64,000 bases of DNA from CAZPBC01 sp964584775 (GTDB lineage Bacteria; Chlamydiota; Chlamydiia; Chlamydiales; SLFE01): contig CAZPBC010000007.1 of the NCBI GenBank assembly GCA_964584775.1, forward strand, positions 8,392 through 72,391. The letters run 5' to 3'. Shown here piece by piece: positions 34,303 to 44,223 of the stretch (its first letter is position 1; every line of letters starts with the position of its first letter). The position numbers were made by a program, and so were the translations under genes. The notes below the pieces were generated by a model. That model did no database searches. It saw only the letters and a program-made list of their open reading frames with translations, and was not told where the DNA came from.

Positions 34303-35832
34303 ATGCTTAGAAAACTCCTCGACTACCAGTCCTCCCTTGCGGAACGCAATCGATTCTTTAAAACTTTACAACCCGCTCTAAACGCGCTTGACACCTTTCT
34401 CTTTGAGGCGGATGTCAAAACCGCACAGGCTCCCCATATTCGCGACGCTGTGGATATCAAACGCTGGATGGTGCTGGTAGTGGTCGCCCTCTTCCCTGCG
34501 ATCCTAGTGGCGATCTGGAATACAGGACTCCAAAGTTTTGTCTACTCAAGTGGCGACTACCAGTTGATGGATGAATACCTCGCTTCTCTCGGTTCTTTAG
34601 GTGACTATTTTGGATTTGCTTTCAAAAATCAGCGTTTTTTGACCATCCTCTATCTAGGAGCTGCTTCATTCATCCCCGTGATGCTTGTTTCCTATATCGC
34701 CGGTGGGACGGTGGAGGCCATTTTTGCGATTGTACGCCGCCACGAGATTGCGGAAGGATTTTTAGTAACTGGGATGCTTGTTCCGCTGATTCTTCCTCCT
34801 ACGATCCCTCTTTGGATGGTCGCCGTCGGCGTGGCCGTTGGCATCATCCTGAGTAAAGAGCTTTTTGGGGGAACGGGAATGAATATCATGAATCCTGCCA
34901 TGGCTTGCCGTGCATTCCTCTTCTTTGCGTACCCGACTAAACTCTCAGGAGATGTATGGGTCGGTCTCAATAGCACCACTGTTCGTGAAAGTCTTGTCAA
35001 AATGAACAACGCTGCAGGCCGATCTGGTGTGGATGGGTATACGCAAGCGACGAAGCTCGCCCAGTTCAATGTGACCCCAGACATCAAGCAGATCCATACA
35101 AGCGCCATTGCAACGAACAACTTGGGCAGTGCTGTCGATCATTATCCCCTGATCCAGAAGCTTTTTGATAAGTGGAGTGCCGCACAGGAGGGAGTGATGA
35201 AGCTCGGAAGTTTGACAGCTGACCAGCTGAAAGCTTTTGTCACTGGAGCAGTCAGCGAAGGTGGACTTGGACTCAATCCTGGTAGCTATATCGATGCCTA
35301 CCGTTTTGCCGGACTGCAGTACAACCTCGGTGACACGAACGGTGATTGGCTCTTTTTCTTAGGAAACAAACTCGGTTCGATGGGAGAGCCTAGTGGTCTC
35401 GCTTGTATCTTAGGTGCTTTGATCATCGCTCTTGTTGGAGTGGGTTCCTGGAGGACCATGCTTTCAGTGATTGTCGGAGCTTTTTTTGCTGCCTCTTGCT
35501 TTGAGTGGGGATCTCATCTCCTTGGAGGAGAAGGAGGAGCCTGGACTGCTGCTACTTACGGTTTTCCGGCTTACAAACACTTATTATTGGGGGGGCTTGC
35601 CTTTGGTCTTGTTTATATGGCCACAGATCCCGTCTCTTCGCCCGACACGGGGCTGGGCCGTGTGATCTACGGTTTTATGATCGGCCTAGTTGTCATTGTC
35701 ATCCGTGTGATCAACCCTGCCTTTCCCGAAGGCGTGATGCTCGCTATTATTTTGGCAAACTGTTTCCACCCCTTGATCGACTACTATGTCGTTCTTAAAT
35801 CTAGGAGAAAACGCCGTGTCGCCCTCGCCTAA
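34303..35832 (+). CDS. nqrB: Na+-translocating NADH:quinone reductase subunit B
   Basis: NqrB is the large membrane subunit of the sodium-pumping NADH dehydrogenase and carries a covalent FMN. The 509-residue protein has the typical soluble N-terminus and about ten membrane segments. FGGTGMNIMNPAMACRAFLF and DPVSSPDTGLGRVIYG are family blocks. The FMN-attachment threonine is probably in DGYTQATKLAQF, in place of the usual S-G-A-T. nqrA is not adjacent; in Chlamydia it is also elsewhere. Confidence 0.95.
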   Translation: MLRKLLDYQSSLAERNRFFKTLQPALNALDTFLFEADVKTAQAPHIRDAVDIKRWMVLVVVALFPAILVAIWNTGLQSFVYSSGDYQLMDEYLASLGSLGDYFGFAFKNQRFLTILYLGAASFIPVMLVSYIAGGTVEAIFAIVRRHEIAEGFLVTGMLVPLILPPTIPLWMVAVGVAVGIILSKELFGGTGMNIMNPAMACRAFLFFAYPTKLSGDVWVGLNSTTVRESLVKMNNAAGRSGVDGYTQATKLAQFNVTPDIKQIHTSAIATNNLGSAVDHYPLIQKLFDKWSAAQEGVMKLGSLTADQLKAFVTGAVSEGGLGLNPGSYIDAYRFAGLQYNLGDTNGDWLFFLGNKLGSMGEPSGLACILGALIIALVGVGSWRTMLSVIVGAFFAASCFEWGSHLLGGEGGAWTAATYGFPAYKHLLLGGLAFGLVYMATDPVSSPDTGLGRVIYGFMIGLVVIVIRVINPAFPEGVMLAIILANCFHPLIDYYVVLKSRRKRRVALA

Positions 35833-36733
35833 ACCGATACCGACCAACCGTTACACGATTTTCTTTATCATGGCACTCAGCTTTGTTTGTGCCTTGATCC
35901 TCTCCCTCATGGCGAGCGCGCTTCGAGGGCCTCAAGAAATCGCTGAGGAGCTGGACCGTAGCGGGCAGATGATGATGGCAGCGCGTATCTTGAGCCCAGA
36001 AGGGTACTTCCAAATCGATGAAAAGGGCGACTTTGTTCCCGCTAAACTGGAACAAGGAATCCATCTTGTCGCCACCACGGAAGACCCGACTCATCCCGAC
36101 CGACGCGAATTGTTCGAAATGTACCGCGAGCGCATTGTACCGATGTTGGTCAATCGAAAAGGGGAGCTTTCGACTTTCGAGAAGCAGGGAATTGATCAAG
36201 CGAAATATATCGACGAACACCGAAAAGTAGGGTACTACACACTTCCGTGGATGTTGATCTACAAAGTCCTCCCCAACCCAGAAGCAGGGCAAAAACCCTC
36301 TGAAGAGGGTAAAGCTGCCGCTTGGGTGATTCCCGTGAATGGGTATGGACTATGGGATGCGATCTACGGATACCTCGCTCTTTCTACAAACGGGGATACT
36401 GTGATTGGAATCTCTTGGTACGATCAGAAGGAGACACCTGGCCTTGGTGCGGTGATTACGGAGCCGGGTTGGCAGGAACAGTTCCATGGAAAGCTGATCT
36501 TTGAAGAGGGGCCAGATGGAAAGACCGATTTTGAGACGGCACCGCTTGGCTTAACAGTGGTGCGTGGAAAAGTGGAAAATGTGATTGGGGATAAGCCCAA
36601 AGCAAAAAGCTCGATCGATGGAATTCCAGGAGCCACACTGACTGGAAATGGGGTGACGAGTGCCTACCACGACGTCCTGAAACCCTACCGTGCTTTTTTA
36701 ATCAAACTTCATGAATCCTCGGAGGATCAATAA
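35816..36733 (+). CDS. nqrC: Na+-translocating NADH:quinone reductase subunit C
   Basis: NqrC has one N-terminal membrane segment (IFFIMALSFVCALILSLMAS) and a periplasmic FMN domain. The flavinylation motif is SIDGIPGATLTGNGV with the threonine of GATLT as FMN acceptor. The strings ETPGLGAVITEPGW and LVATTEDP are typical. I chose the GTG at 35816, with AGGAGA 8 bases upstream; an ATG at 35786 would run 47 bases into nqrB and lacks a ribosome binding site. Confidence 0.93.
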   Translation: MSPSPKPIPTNRYTIFFIMALSFVCALILSLMASALRGPQEIAEELDRSGQMMMAARILSPEGYFQIDEKGDFVPAKLEQGIHLVATTEDPTHPDRRELFEMYRERIVPMLVNRKGELSTFEKQGIDQAKYIDEHRKVGYYTLPWMLIYKVLPNPEAGQKPSEEGKAAAWVIPVNGYGLWDAIYGYLALSTNGDTVIGISWYDQKETPGLGAVITEPGWQEQFHGKLIFEEGPDGKTDFETAPLGLTVVRGKVENVIGDKPKAKSSIDGIPGATLTGNGVTSAYHDVLKPYRAFLIKLHESSEDQ

Positions 36734-36736
36734 GCA

Positions 36737-37372
36737 ATGAGTCGTCCCTCAAACCTTCACTATTTTAGCGACCAACTGTTGAGAAGCAACCAGGTGCTAG
36801 TGGCCATCTTAGGGATCTGTTCGGCACTCGCGATTACCAATAAACTTGCCATTGCTGTGACAATGGGACTCTCTGTCACTTTTGTGACAGCCTGCTCTTC
36901 CTTTTTTGTCTCTCTACTCCGTAATTACACACCTGCCAGTGTCCGGATGATCACACAGCTTGCAATCATTTCCGTTTTCGTGATCATCATTGATAACTTT
37001 TTGCATGCTTACTTTTTTCAAAGCTGGAAAGTGATGACCGTCTTTGTCGGATTGATTATCACCAACTGTATCGTGATGGGCCGTGCGGAAGGAATGGCAA
37101 AAAACGTGACACCTTGGCCCGCCTTTTTAGATGGAGCGGGTGCGGGAATGGGCTATGCGCTGGTGCTTGTCGTTGTCGGTTTTATCCGAGAGTTATTTGG
37201 TTTTGGTCAACTCTTTGGTTACCAAGTCGTTCCTCTCTCTTGGTATGCAACAGCAGAAGCGCCTTCTGCGTATGAAAACTTTGGACTGATGGTGAGCCCC
37301 CCTGCGGCATTTTTTATCATTGGACTTCTCATCTGGATCATTAACTTAACTGTGAACAAGGAAGCGGCATAA
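36737..37372 (+). CDS. nqrD: Na+-translocating NADH:quinone reductase subunit D
   Basis: NqrD is a six-helix membrane subunit that with NqrE binds a shared iron centre. The 211-residue protein has LGICSALAITNKL, then FVGLIITNCIVMGRAEGMA, then DGAGAGMGYALVL and GFIRELFGFG, all family blocks with the iron-ligating cysteines (ICSAL and TNCIV). It begins 3 bases after nqrC. Confidence 0.95.
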   Translation: MSRPSNLHYFSDQLLRSNQVLVAILGICSALAITNKLAIAVTMGLSVTFVTACSSFFVSLLRNYTPASVRMITQLAIISVFVIIIDNFLHAYFFQSWKVMTVFVGLIITNCIVMGRAEGMAKNVTPWPAFLDGAGAGMGYALVLVVVGFIRELFGFGQLFGYQVVPLSWYATAEAPSAYENFGLMVSPPAAFFIIGLLIWIINLTVNKEAA

Positions 37373-37374
37373 TT

Positions 37375-38130
37375 ATGTGGATGGGTGCTTACGAACCAAT
37401 CAATCTTCTCGGACTCTTAATCCAGTCGATTTTTATTGAAAACTTCCTTTTGGCGAATTTCTTGGGGATGTGTACCTACCTCGCATGCTCAGCGAAGTTA
37501 AAAACAGCAAATGGTCTAGGGGTTGCGGTGGTGGTCGTTCTGACGATTGCAGGGATCTTGAATTGGATGGTATTCCATTTTATCAGTGGACCAGGGGCCC
37601 TCTCCTGGCTTGAAGCGCTGGGACTGGATATGGCTGGAATCAACCTCAACTTCCTCACCTTCCTTCTCTTTATCTCAGTGATTGCCGCCTCCGTACAGAT
37701 TCTTGAGATTGTGATTGAAAAGTTCTCTCCCGCTCTCTACATGTCTTTGGGTCTCTACCTTCCTCTCATCACCGTGAACTGCGCCATTTTGGGAGCGTGT
37801 CTTTTCGCAATGACTAGAGAGTATCCTTTCATTCCTAACTTGGTCTATGTCTTCGGTTCAGGAGTCGGCTGGTGGCTGGCGATTGCCCTGATTGCAGCGA
37901 TCCGTGAGAAGATCACCGTTTCCCATGTCGTTCCCGGTATGAAAGGGATGGGCATCACCTTTGTGATGACAGGGCTCATGTCGATGGCCTTTATGGGATT
38001 CACAGGGATCAAACTGGCAGTCCCGACAGGGGGAGCGAAAACGGAGGTCGTTGCAGAGGCTAATGCGCCGATAGCGCCAGAAGCATTGCCTCGCCCATCT
38101 ACACCGAATGATGCCTCGCCCTCCACTTAA
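37375..38130 (+). CDS. nqrE: Na+-translocating NADH:quinone reductase subunit E, with C-terminal tail
   Basis: NqrE is the partner of NqrD. Blocks are FIENFLLANFLGMCTYLACS, VNCAILGACLFA and FGSGVGWWLAIALIAAIREK, with cysteines at the usual iron-binding places. It is about 250 residues, longer than the usual 200, because of an extra cytoplasmic or periplasmic tail rich in Ala, Pro and Thr (APIAPEALPRPSTPNDASPS). The tail follows GGAKTEVVAEAN and is probably disordered. It ends 20 bases from the end of convergent gcvPB. Confidence 0.93.
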   Translation: MWMGAYEPINLLGLLIQSIFIENFLLANFLGMCTYLACSAKLKTANGLGVAVVVVLTIAGILNWMVFHFISGPGALSWLEALGLDMAGINLNFLTFLLFISVIAASVQILEIVIEKFSPALYMSLGLYLPLITVNCAILGACLFAMTREYPFIPNLVYVFGSGVGWWLAIALIAAIREKITVSHVVPGMKGMGITFVMTGLMSMAFMGFTGIKLAVPTGGAKTEVVAEANAPIAPEALPRPSTPNDASPST

Positions 38131-38150
38131 GATATAAATAGTAATCCAGG

Positions 38151-39587
<1,437 letters not shown>

Positions 39588-39763
39588 CGGGGTCGATTCT
39601 ACCTTAAAATCCTCTTCTTGCGAAGGGTATTTATAAGAATCTTTCCGTCATCCATTCAGCCTAAGGGTGAAAGATTCTAGAATGAGCTTCATGAAGAATT
39701 TCCTATCTCAAGAAGAAAAAAAGAGTTATGCTTTTTTTATCGAAGGATCATGAGGAGAAGTTG

Positions 39764-40822
39764 ATGCAACCGGTGGGAGTTAAAGTCGAAGTGAAAGAAG
39801 AGCCAGGTGGAGTTGCTGGCTCGGCCTGGAATCAGGAGGATGCTTTTCTTAGCATGATAGAAGACAATCCCGATCTCCTTCAAGACATGAGTTTGCAACT
39901 TCGAGGGGATCCAAATGTGATTGCAGCAGGGTTTAATCACAGCCGCGGCGAGGCTATGCAGTATGCGGATGACAGGTTAAAGAGAGATCAGGATTTCATT
40001 CTAGAGAATGTGAGTTACTGGACTCAGATGATTTTAAAGCATATCGACAAGGCTCTGCTCCGTGATCGAGATTTTGTCTTAAAGCTGGTTGCCAAGTCCC
40101 ACTATCTTTTTAATTATGCTGCTCCAAGTTTAAAGAAGGATGAAACGTTCCTATTAGAAGTTTGTCGTGTGAGCCCGCTCGCTCTAACTTATATGGATTC
40201 GAAATTAAAGAAGAAGAAGTCCTTTGCCCTGCAGCTGCTAGAGATTTCAGGATTGGCTCTCGGAGCTATAGATGAGATGTATTACAGCGACAAAGAGGTG
40301 GTCTTAGCAGCCATCGATGAGAAAGTTTTGCAAATTTGGTTTCGCATCAGTAAAGACCTTCAAAAAGACCGCGATGTGTTGATCAAAGCGACGCAGTTTG
40401 GGAGAGCTGTCTATAGCCCAAAACTGCGAAAAGATCCCGCATTTTTGATTGAGGTGATTCGAGGCAATGCAGCCTTTCTAAAACAGGTTCAAAAGCCGCT
40501 TTTAGAGGATCGATCGTTTGTTCTGCGCGCGGTCATTGTAAATCATGAGGCACTGAAAGCAGCACCATTAAAATATAAAAGGGATCAACGTTTTCTATTA
40601 GACGCGATCTCCGAAAATGCCCGTGTTCTTCAAAGTGTTCCAATCTCGCTTAGGAAAAATGTCGAGTTTCTTACACGCGCTGTGGAAACGAATCCTGAAG
40701 CGAAAACCTATATTCCTGCTAAATTAAGGCCTTCGGTAGTGACTGGAACTAGCAGCTCAACGCCTCCTACAGGAAAAAGGAAGGTAGAAAGGGCAGCGGG
40801 TTCAAGAAAGCGACACCGGTAG
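39764..40822 (+). CDS. DUF4116-repeat protein inserted in the glycine cleavage cluster
   Basis: The protein is built of tandem helical repeats of about 48 residues with the pattern 'L.KDR.F.L..V...G..L.....LKKD', typical of DUF4116 (for example LLRDRDFVLKLVAKSHYLFN and LRKDPAFLIEVIRGNAAFLK). Seven or so copies fill residues 50-330. A lysine/arginine-rich tail (GKRKVERAAGSRKRHR) ends the protein and could serve as a nuclear localisation signal in a host. The start at 39764 has GAGGAG 6 bases upstream, better than the ATG at 39728. It sits between gcvPB and gcvPA on the other strand. Function unknown. Confidence 0.8.
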   Translation: MQPVGVKVEVKEEPGGVAGSAWNQEDAFLSMIEDNPDLLQDMSLQLRGDPNVIAAGFNHSRGEAMQYADDRLKRDQDFILENVSYWTQMILKHIDKALLRDRDFVLKLVAKSHYLFNYAAPSLKKDETFLLEVCRVSPLALTYMDSKLKKKKSFALQLLEISGLALGAIDEMYYSDKEVVLAAIDEKVLQIWFRISKDLQKDRDVLIKATQFGRAVYSPKLRKDPAFLIEVIRGNAAFLKQVQKPLLEDRSFVLRAVIVNHEALKAAPLKYKRDQRFLLDAISENARVLQSVPISLRKNVEFLTRAVETNPEAKTYIPAKLRPSVVTGTSSSTPPTGKRKVERAAGSRKRHR

Positions 40823-40825
40823 GTC

Positions 40826-42148
40826 TTAAAGTCGTTCAGCGACTTCGAGGAAGTGGTCGAGCTGGGCTTTTGTCTTTTTTTCTGTGACGGTGACGAGCCA
40901 ATGGTTTTCCAGCTGGGGGTAGAAACGACCGAGATGGAGGCCAGGGTGGATCTTTTCTTTGTGGAAAGCTTCCTTGACCTTTTCGTGAGGTGTCTCAAAG
41001 TGGACGACGAACTCGTTGAAGGTCTCATGATTCGAGAAGAGGTTTTTCTGGAGGCCTTTTTTGAGGTAGCTCGCACGTTGGTAGTTGGTCAGAGCTAGCT
41101 CCTTGATTCCTTCTTTGCCGTACCAGAGGAGGCCGACAAGAGAAGCAAGGGCAGCAAGGGCTTGGTTGGTACAAATGTTGGAGGTAGCCTTGTCACGGCG
41201 GATGTGCTGCTCACGTGCTTGAAGCGTGAGGGTAAAGGCGCGGCGGCCTTCAGAGTCGACGGTTTCGCCAACGAGTCTTCCTGGAAGTTGACGTAGGTAG
41301 CGTTTGTCGGAGGCGATGTATCCACAGAAGGGGCCGCCGAACTGGAGCGGCAGACCGAATGGTTGGGTGTCACCGCAGACGATGGTGGCTCCTTGCTCTT
41401 TTGCTGACTTGAAGAGACCAAACGAGAGCGGGTTGGCGGAGAGGATGAGGGGGATGTTGAGTGCGTTGAGCTCGCCACGGAGAGGTTCAGCCTCTTCAAG
41501 AATGCCAAAAAAATTGGGAGATTGGATGAGCACAGCGGCAGTCTCTTCAGAGAGAAGGGAGCGCATCTTATCAAAGTCAGTGGTTCCCTCTTTTGTCATG
41601 GGGACGATTTCGGCTTCGAGACCGTCATGACTAAGGTACTGGTCAAGAACGGCTCGATAGGAGGGGTGGATCGTCTCTGAGACGAGGACTTTGTGCGCTT
41701 TTTTCATCCGCAGTGCCATGAGAGCTGACTCAGCGAGAGCCGAAGCGGCGTCGTAAACGGAGGCGTTACTCACATCGAGTCCGGTGAGGGCAGCGATGCA
41801 AGACTGAAATTCAAAGATAGCTTGAAGCATTCCTTGGGAGGCTTCGGCTTGGTAGGGGGTATAGGAAGTGAGGAATTCTGACTTTGAAGTGATGGCAGAG
41901 ACGACACTCGGGACATAATGGTCATAGGCGCCTGCACCGAGGTAAGAGTCGAAATCGAGGTGGGTGTTTTCTTTCGCAATTTCCTGAATTCTACGGATCC
42001 CCTCCATCTCAGAGAGGCCATCCTCTTCTGCAGGTGCGGGGTGGATCAACGAAGAGGGGGCTTGGCGGAAGAGTTCAACGACTTCTTCAATACCGAGCGT
42101 CTTCTTGATCTTTTTGTTCTGCTCCTCGCTGTTGGCAACAAAATCCAT
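40826..42148 (-). CDS. gcvPA: Glycine dehydrogenase (decarboxylating) subunit 1
   Basis: This is the other half of the split P protein. It shows FLGAGAYDHYVPSVVSAI in the form YLGAGAYDHYVPSVV, TSYTPYQAEASQGMLQAIFE, and FGLPLQFGGPFCGYIA near the middle. The 440 residues are usual for GcvPA. It is the last gene of a minus-strand run, after gcvT and gcvH, and starts 2 bases after the gcvH stop. It converges with the DUF4116 gene with a 3-base gap. Confidence 0.93.
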   Translation of the reverse strand: MDFVANSEEQNKKIKKTLGIEEVVELFRQAPSSLIHPAPAEEDGLSEMEGIRRIQEIAKENTHLDFDSYLGAGAYDHYVPSVVSAITSKSEFLTSYTPYQAEASQGMLQAIFEFQSCIAALTGLDVSNASVYDAASALAESALMALRMKKAHKVLVSETIHPSYRAVLDQYLSHDGLEAEIVPMTKEGTTDFDKMRSLLSEETAAVLIQSPNFFGILEEAEPLRGELNALNIPLILSANPLSFGLFKSAKEQGATIVCGDTQPFGLPLQFGGPFCGYIASDKRYLRQLPGRLVGETVDSEGRRAFTLTLQAREQHIRRDKATSNICTNQALAALASLVGLLWYGKEGIKELALTNYQRASYLKKGLQKNLFSNHETFNEFVVHFETPHEKVKEAFHKEKIHPGLHLGRFYPQLENHWLVTVTEKKTKAQLDHFLEVAERL

Positions 42149-42150
42149 GA

Positions 42151-42510
42151 TTAACTCGTCATCTGTTGGTAGGCGGTCTCGTCCATGAGGGCATCCATTT
42201 CACTGGCATTGTCCAGTCTCACCTTAAAAATCCATCCCTCTTGAAGAGGGGATTGATTGATGAGCTCGGGTTCATCGGAAAGGCGTCCGTTGATCTCAAC
42301 AATCTCACCAGAAAGGGGACTGTAGACGTCTGCTGCGGCTTTCGTCGACTCGAGGACAGCGGCATCTTGGCCCGCCTTCACCACTTTACCGGTGGAAGGA
42401 AGTTCAATAAAAACCACGTCCCCAAGCTCGCCTTGAGCAAACTCAGTGATTCCTATCGTGGCAACGTCGCCATCGACTTGTACCCATTCGTGCGATTCTG
42501 TGTACTTCAT
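42151..42510 (-). CDS. gcvH: Glycine cleavage system H protein
   Basis: GcvH carries the lipoyl arm that shuttles the aminomethyl group. The lipoylated lysine lies in LESTKAAADVYSPLSG (commonly ESVKAASE). ITEFAQGELGDVVFIELP is the standard block before it. At 119 residues it is complete. It starts inside the end of gcvT (4-base overlap). A ligase that could add its lipoate, LplA, lies 7 kb away at 49403. Confidence 0.95.
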   Translation of the reverse strand: MKYTESHEWVQVDGDVATIGITEFAQGELGDVVFIELPSTGKVVKAGQDAAVLESTKAAADVYSPLSGEIVEINGRLSDEPELINQSPLQEGWIFKVRLDNASEMDALMDETAYQQMTS

Positions 42511-43577
42511 TTTGTGTCCTTTTTGTAGAAGGGGAGGGTGGTGAGCGTTAAGGGTACCCTCTTATCCCGAATATTCACAGTGAGTTTTGAATTTTCATCG
42601 ACTTTTTTCGACAAATGAAGAAGAGCGATTCCCTTTTTCAAGGAGGGAGAGAAGGTTCCTGAGGTCACCACTCCGATCTCCTCATCACCGTCGTAGACCT
42701 CCATGCCTTCACGGGCGATCCCTCGTTCGACAAGCGCTGCAGCTGGAAAAGAGAGAGGGGTTTTTTGGGTGATGGCTTCTTTTCCAAGAAAGTCCTCTTT
42801 TTCAAGGTGGACGGTCCAAGCAGAGACGCTCTCATGCGGAAAAATCAGTTTGTTCAGCTCGTGGCCAAAGAGGGCGTAGCCCATCTCCAGGCGGAGCGTG
42901 TCACGTGCACCGAGCCCACAGGGCTTCACACGGGGGTCTTTTAAGAACAGATCCCAGATAGCAAGTCCCGTTTGGTGGTCGGTGACGAGCTCGATTCCTT
43001 TTTCCCCAGTATAGCCGGTCGTGGAGAGAAGCACTCTCTTGCCGCCGTAGCTCGTTTCTATGCAGCGCATCCGTTTTAAGCCGTCCAGTTCCGGAAAAAG
43101 AGTTTTAGCGATCTCGATCGAGTGAGGACCCTGCAGAGCCAGAATCACATCTTTTTCAAACTGAGCTGAGACTTGAACATCCAGGCCAGATGCCTGGCTT
43201 TGAAGGTGGTTGAGGACTGCGTCGCGGTTCGAGGCGTTTGCAATGATATAAAAATGGGTGTCACTCAGCTTAAAGAGAATGAGGTCGTCAATCGGCTCGC
43301 CGCTTTCTTTGCAGAAGACCGTATAGATCGCAAGTCCATCGGGCTTTCCTTGCACTTTGGTGACGGCGAGTCCATCGAGGAAGGAGAGGGTGTCCTTGCC
43401 ACTCACTTCGATTTTTCCCATGTGTGAAACATCAAAGAGGCCAGCACTCGTTCGTACAGCTTCATGCTCTTCTGTGATACTGCTGTACTCGCGTGGCATC
43501 ATCCAGCCCGAAAAGGAAACCAATTTTGCACCTAGGGCTAGGGCTTTGTCGTGAAAAATTGTGGTGCTATGAGACAA
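42507..43577 (-). CDS. gcvT: Aminomethyltransferase (glycine cleavage T protein)
   Basis: GcvT moves the aminomethyl carbon to tetrahydrofolate and releases ammonia. The protein starts with HDKALALGAKLVSFSGWMMP and continues with GLFDVSHMGKIEV, LSTTGYTGEKGIELV, ARDTLRLEMGYALFGHEL and the ITSGTFSPSL-like VTSGTFSPSLKKGIAL. Its 356 residues are normal. It overlaps the CBM9-like gene by 11 bases and gcvH by 4. Confidence 0.95.
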   Translation of the reverse strand: MSHSTTIFHDKALALGAKLVSFSGWMMPREYSSITEEHEAVRTSAGLFDVSHMGKIEVSGKDTLSFLDGLAVTKVQGKPDGLAIYTVFCKESGEPIDDLILFKLSDTHFYIIANASNRDAVLNHLQSQASGLDVQVSAQFEKDVILALQGPHSIEIAKTLFPELDGLKRMRCIETSYGGKRVLLSTTGYTGEKGIELVTDHQTGLAIWDLFLKDPRVKPCGLGARDTLRLEMGYALFGHELNKLIFPHESVSAWTVHLEKEDFLGKEAITQKTPLSFPAAALVERGIAREGMEVYDGDEEIGVVTSGTFSPSLKKGIALLHLSKKVDENSKLTVNIRDKRVPLTLTTLPFYKKDTK

Positions 43578-44223
43578 ATTTTACACTGCTCCATACAGAG
43601 GGGTTTTGGTCGATCTGGATCTCCTTTTGGAGGAGGGTCATCTCCACGGGGGAGTGGTCACTAAAGTGTTGGACGAAGCAAAAACCCATCCGGTTAAACT
43701 CGGCGGGGTCATATCCAAAGAGGGCTTCTTTGGGTATGAAAATCTCCATCTCATATCCCTTCTTTTTTTTGTAACTCACCACTTCCAAAAGGGATGCCTC
43801 AGCGAGAGGATGGAGGTCTTCCGTACGAAAGCGGGTGACCTCTTTCGCTTGCACACCGGAGACAGCTTCGGGTAGAAACACAAACTGGTGGCAGAAACGG
43901 TGGTTGAACGTTTTGTTCTTTATATCTCGGGTATCAATAAAAAGCTCTAGTGCCTCACCTAAATCGTAGTCAGGAAAGTGAGACTCTCCCATTTTCACAT
44001 CTGAATCGAGATGGAAATGGAGCCCCTCTTCACTCCATGCAAAGTAGAGGGTGCTACACTCTTTTTCCCCATGCATCTCTGCAAAAGAGGGGACGGCATA
44101 GGCTGCTTTCTTTAGAGCTCCCTTCTTTTTTTTACAAGAGAGCTCAAAGTGAAAGTAGTTGAGTGGGTGTAGAGTGATCTCCTCTAAGGGAGCTTCTATT
44201 GTCTCAACATCCATCTTGATCAA
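43567..44223 (-). CDS. CBM9-like (DOMON-type) protein, intracellular
   Basis: The 218-residue protein resembles carbohydrate-binding module family 9: FAWSEEGLHFHLDSDV, then LGEALELFIDTRDIKNKTFNHRFCHQFVF, then YEMEIFIPKEALFGYDP, and GFCFVQHF. The pattern of a strand, an ELFIDTR motif and later FIPKEAL is typical of that fold. No signal peptide is visible. It is coupled to the genes on both sides by short overlaps. The link to glycine cleavage is not obvious. Ligand unknown. Confidence 0.6.
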   Translation of the reverse strand: MIKMDVETIEAPLEEITLHPLNYFHFELSCKKKKGALKKAAYAVPSFAEMHGEKECSTLYFAWSEEGLHFHLDSDVKMGESHFPDYDLGEALELFIDTRDIKNKTFNHRFCHQFVFLPEAVSGVQAKEVTRFRTEDLHPLAEASLLEVVSYKKKKGYEMEIFIPKEALFGYDPAEFNRMGFCFVQHFSDHSPVEMTLLQKEIQIDQNPSVWSSVKFVS

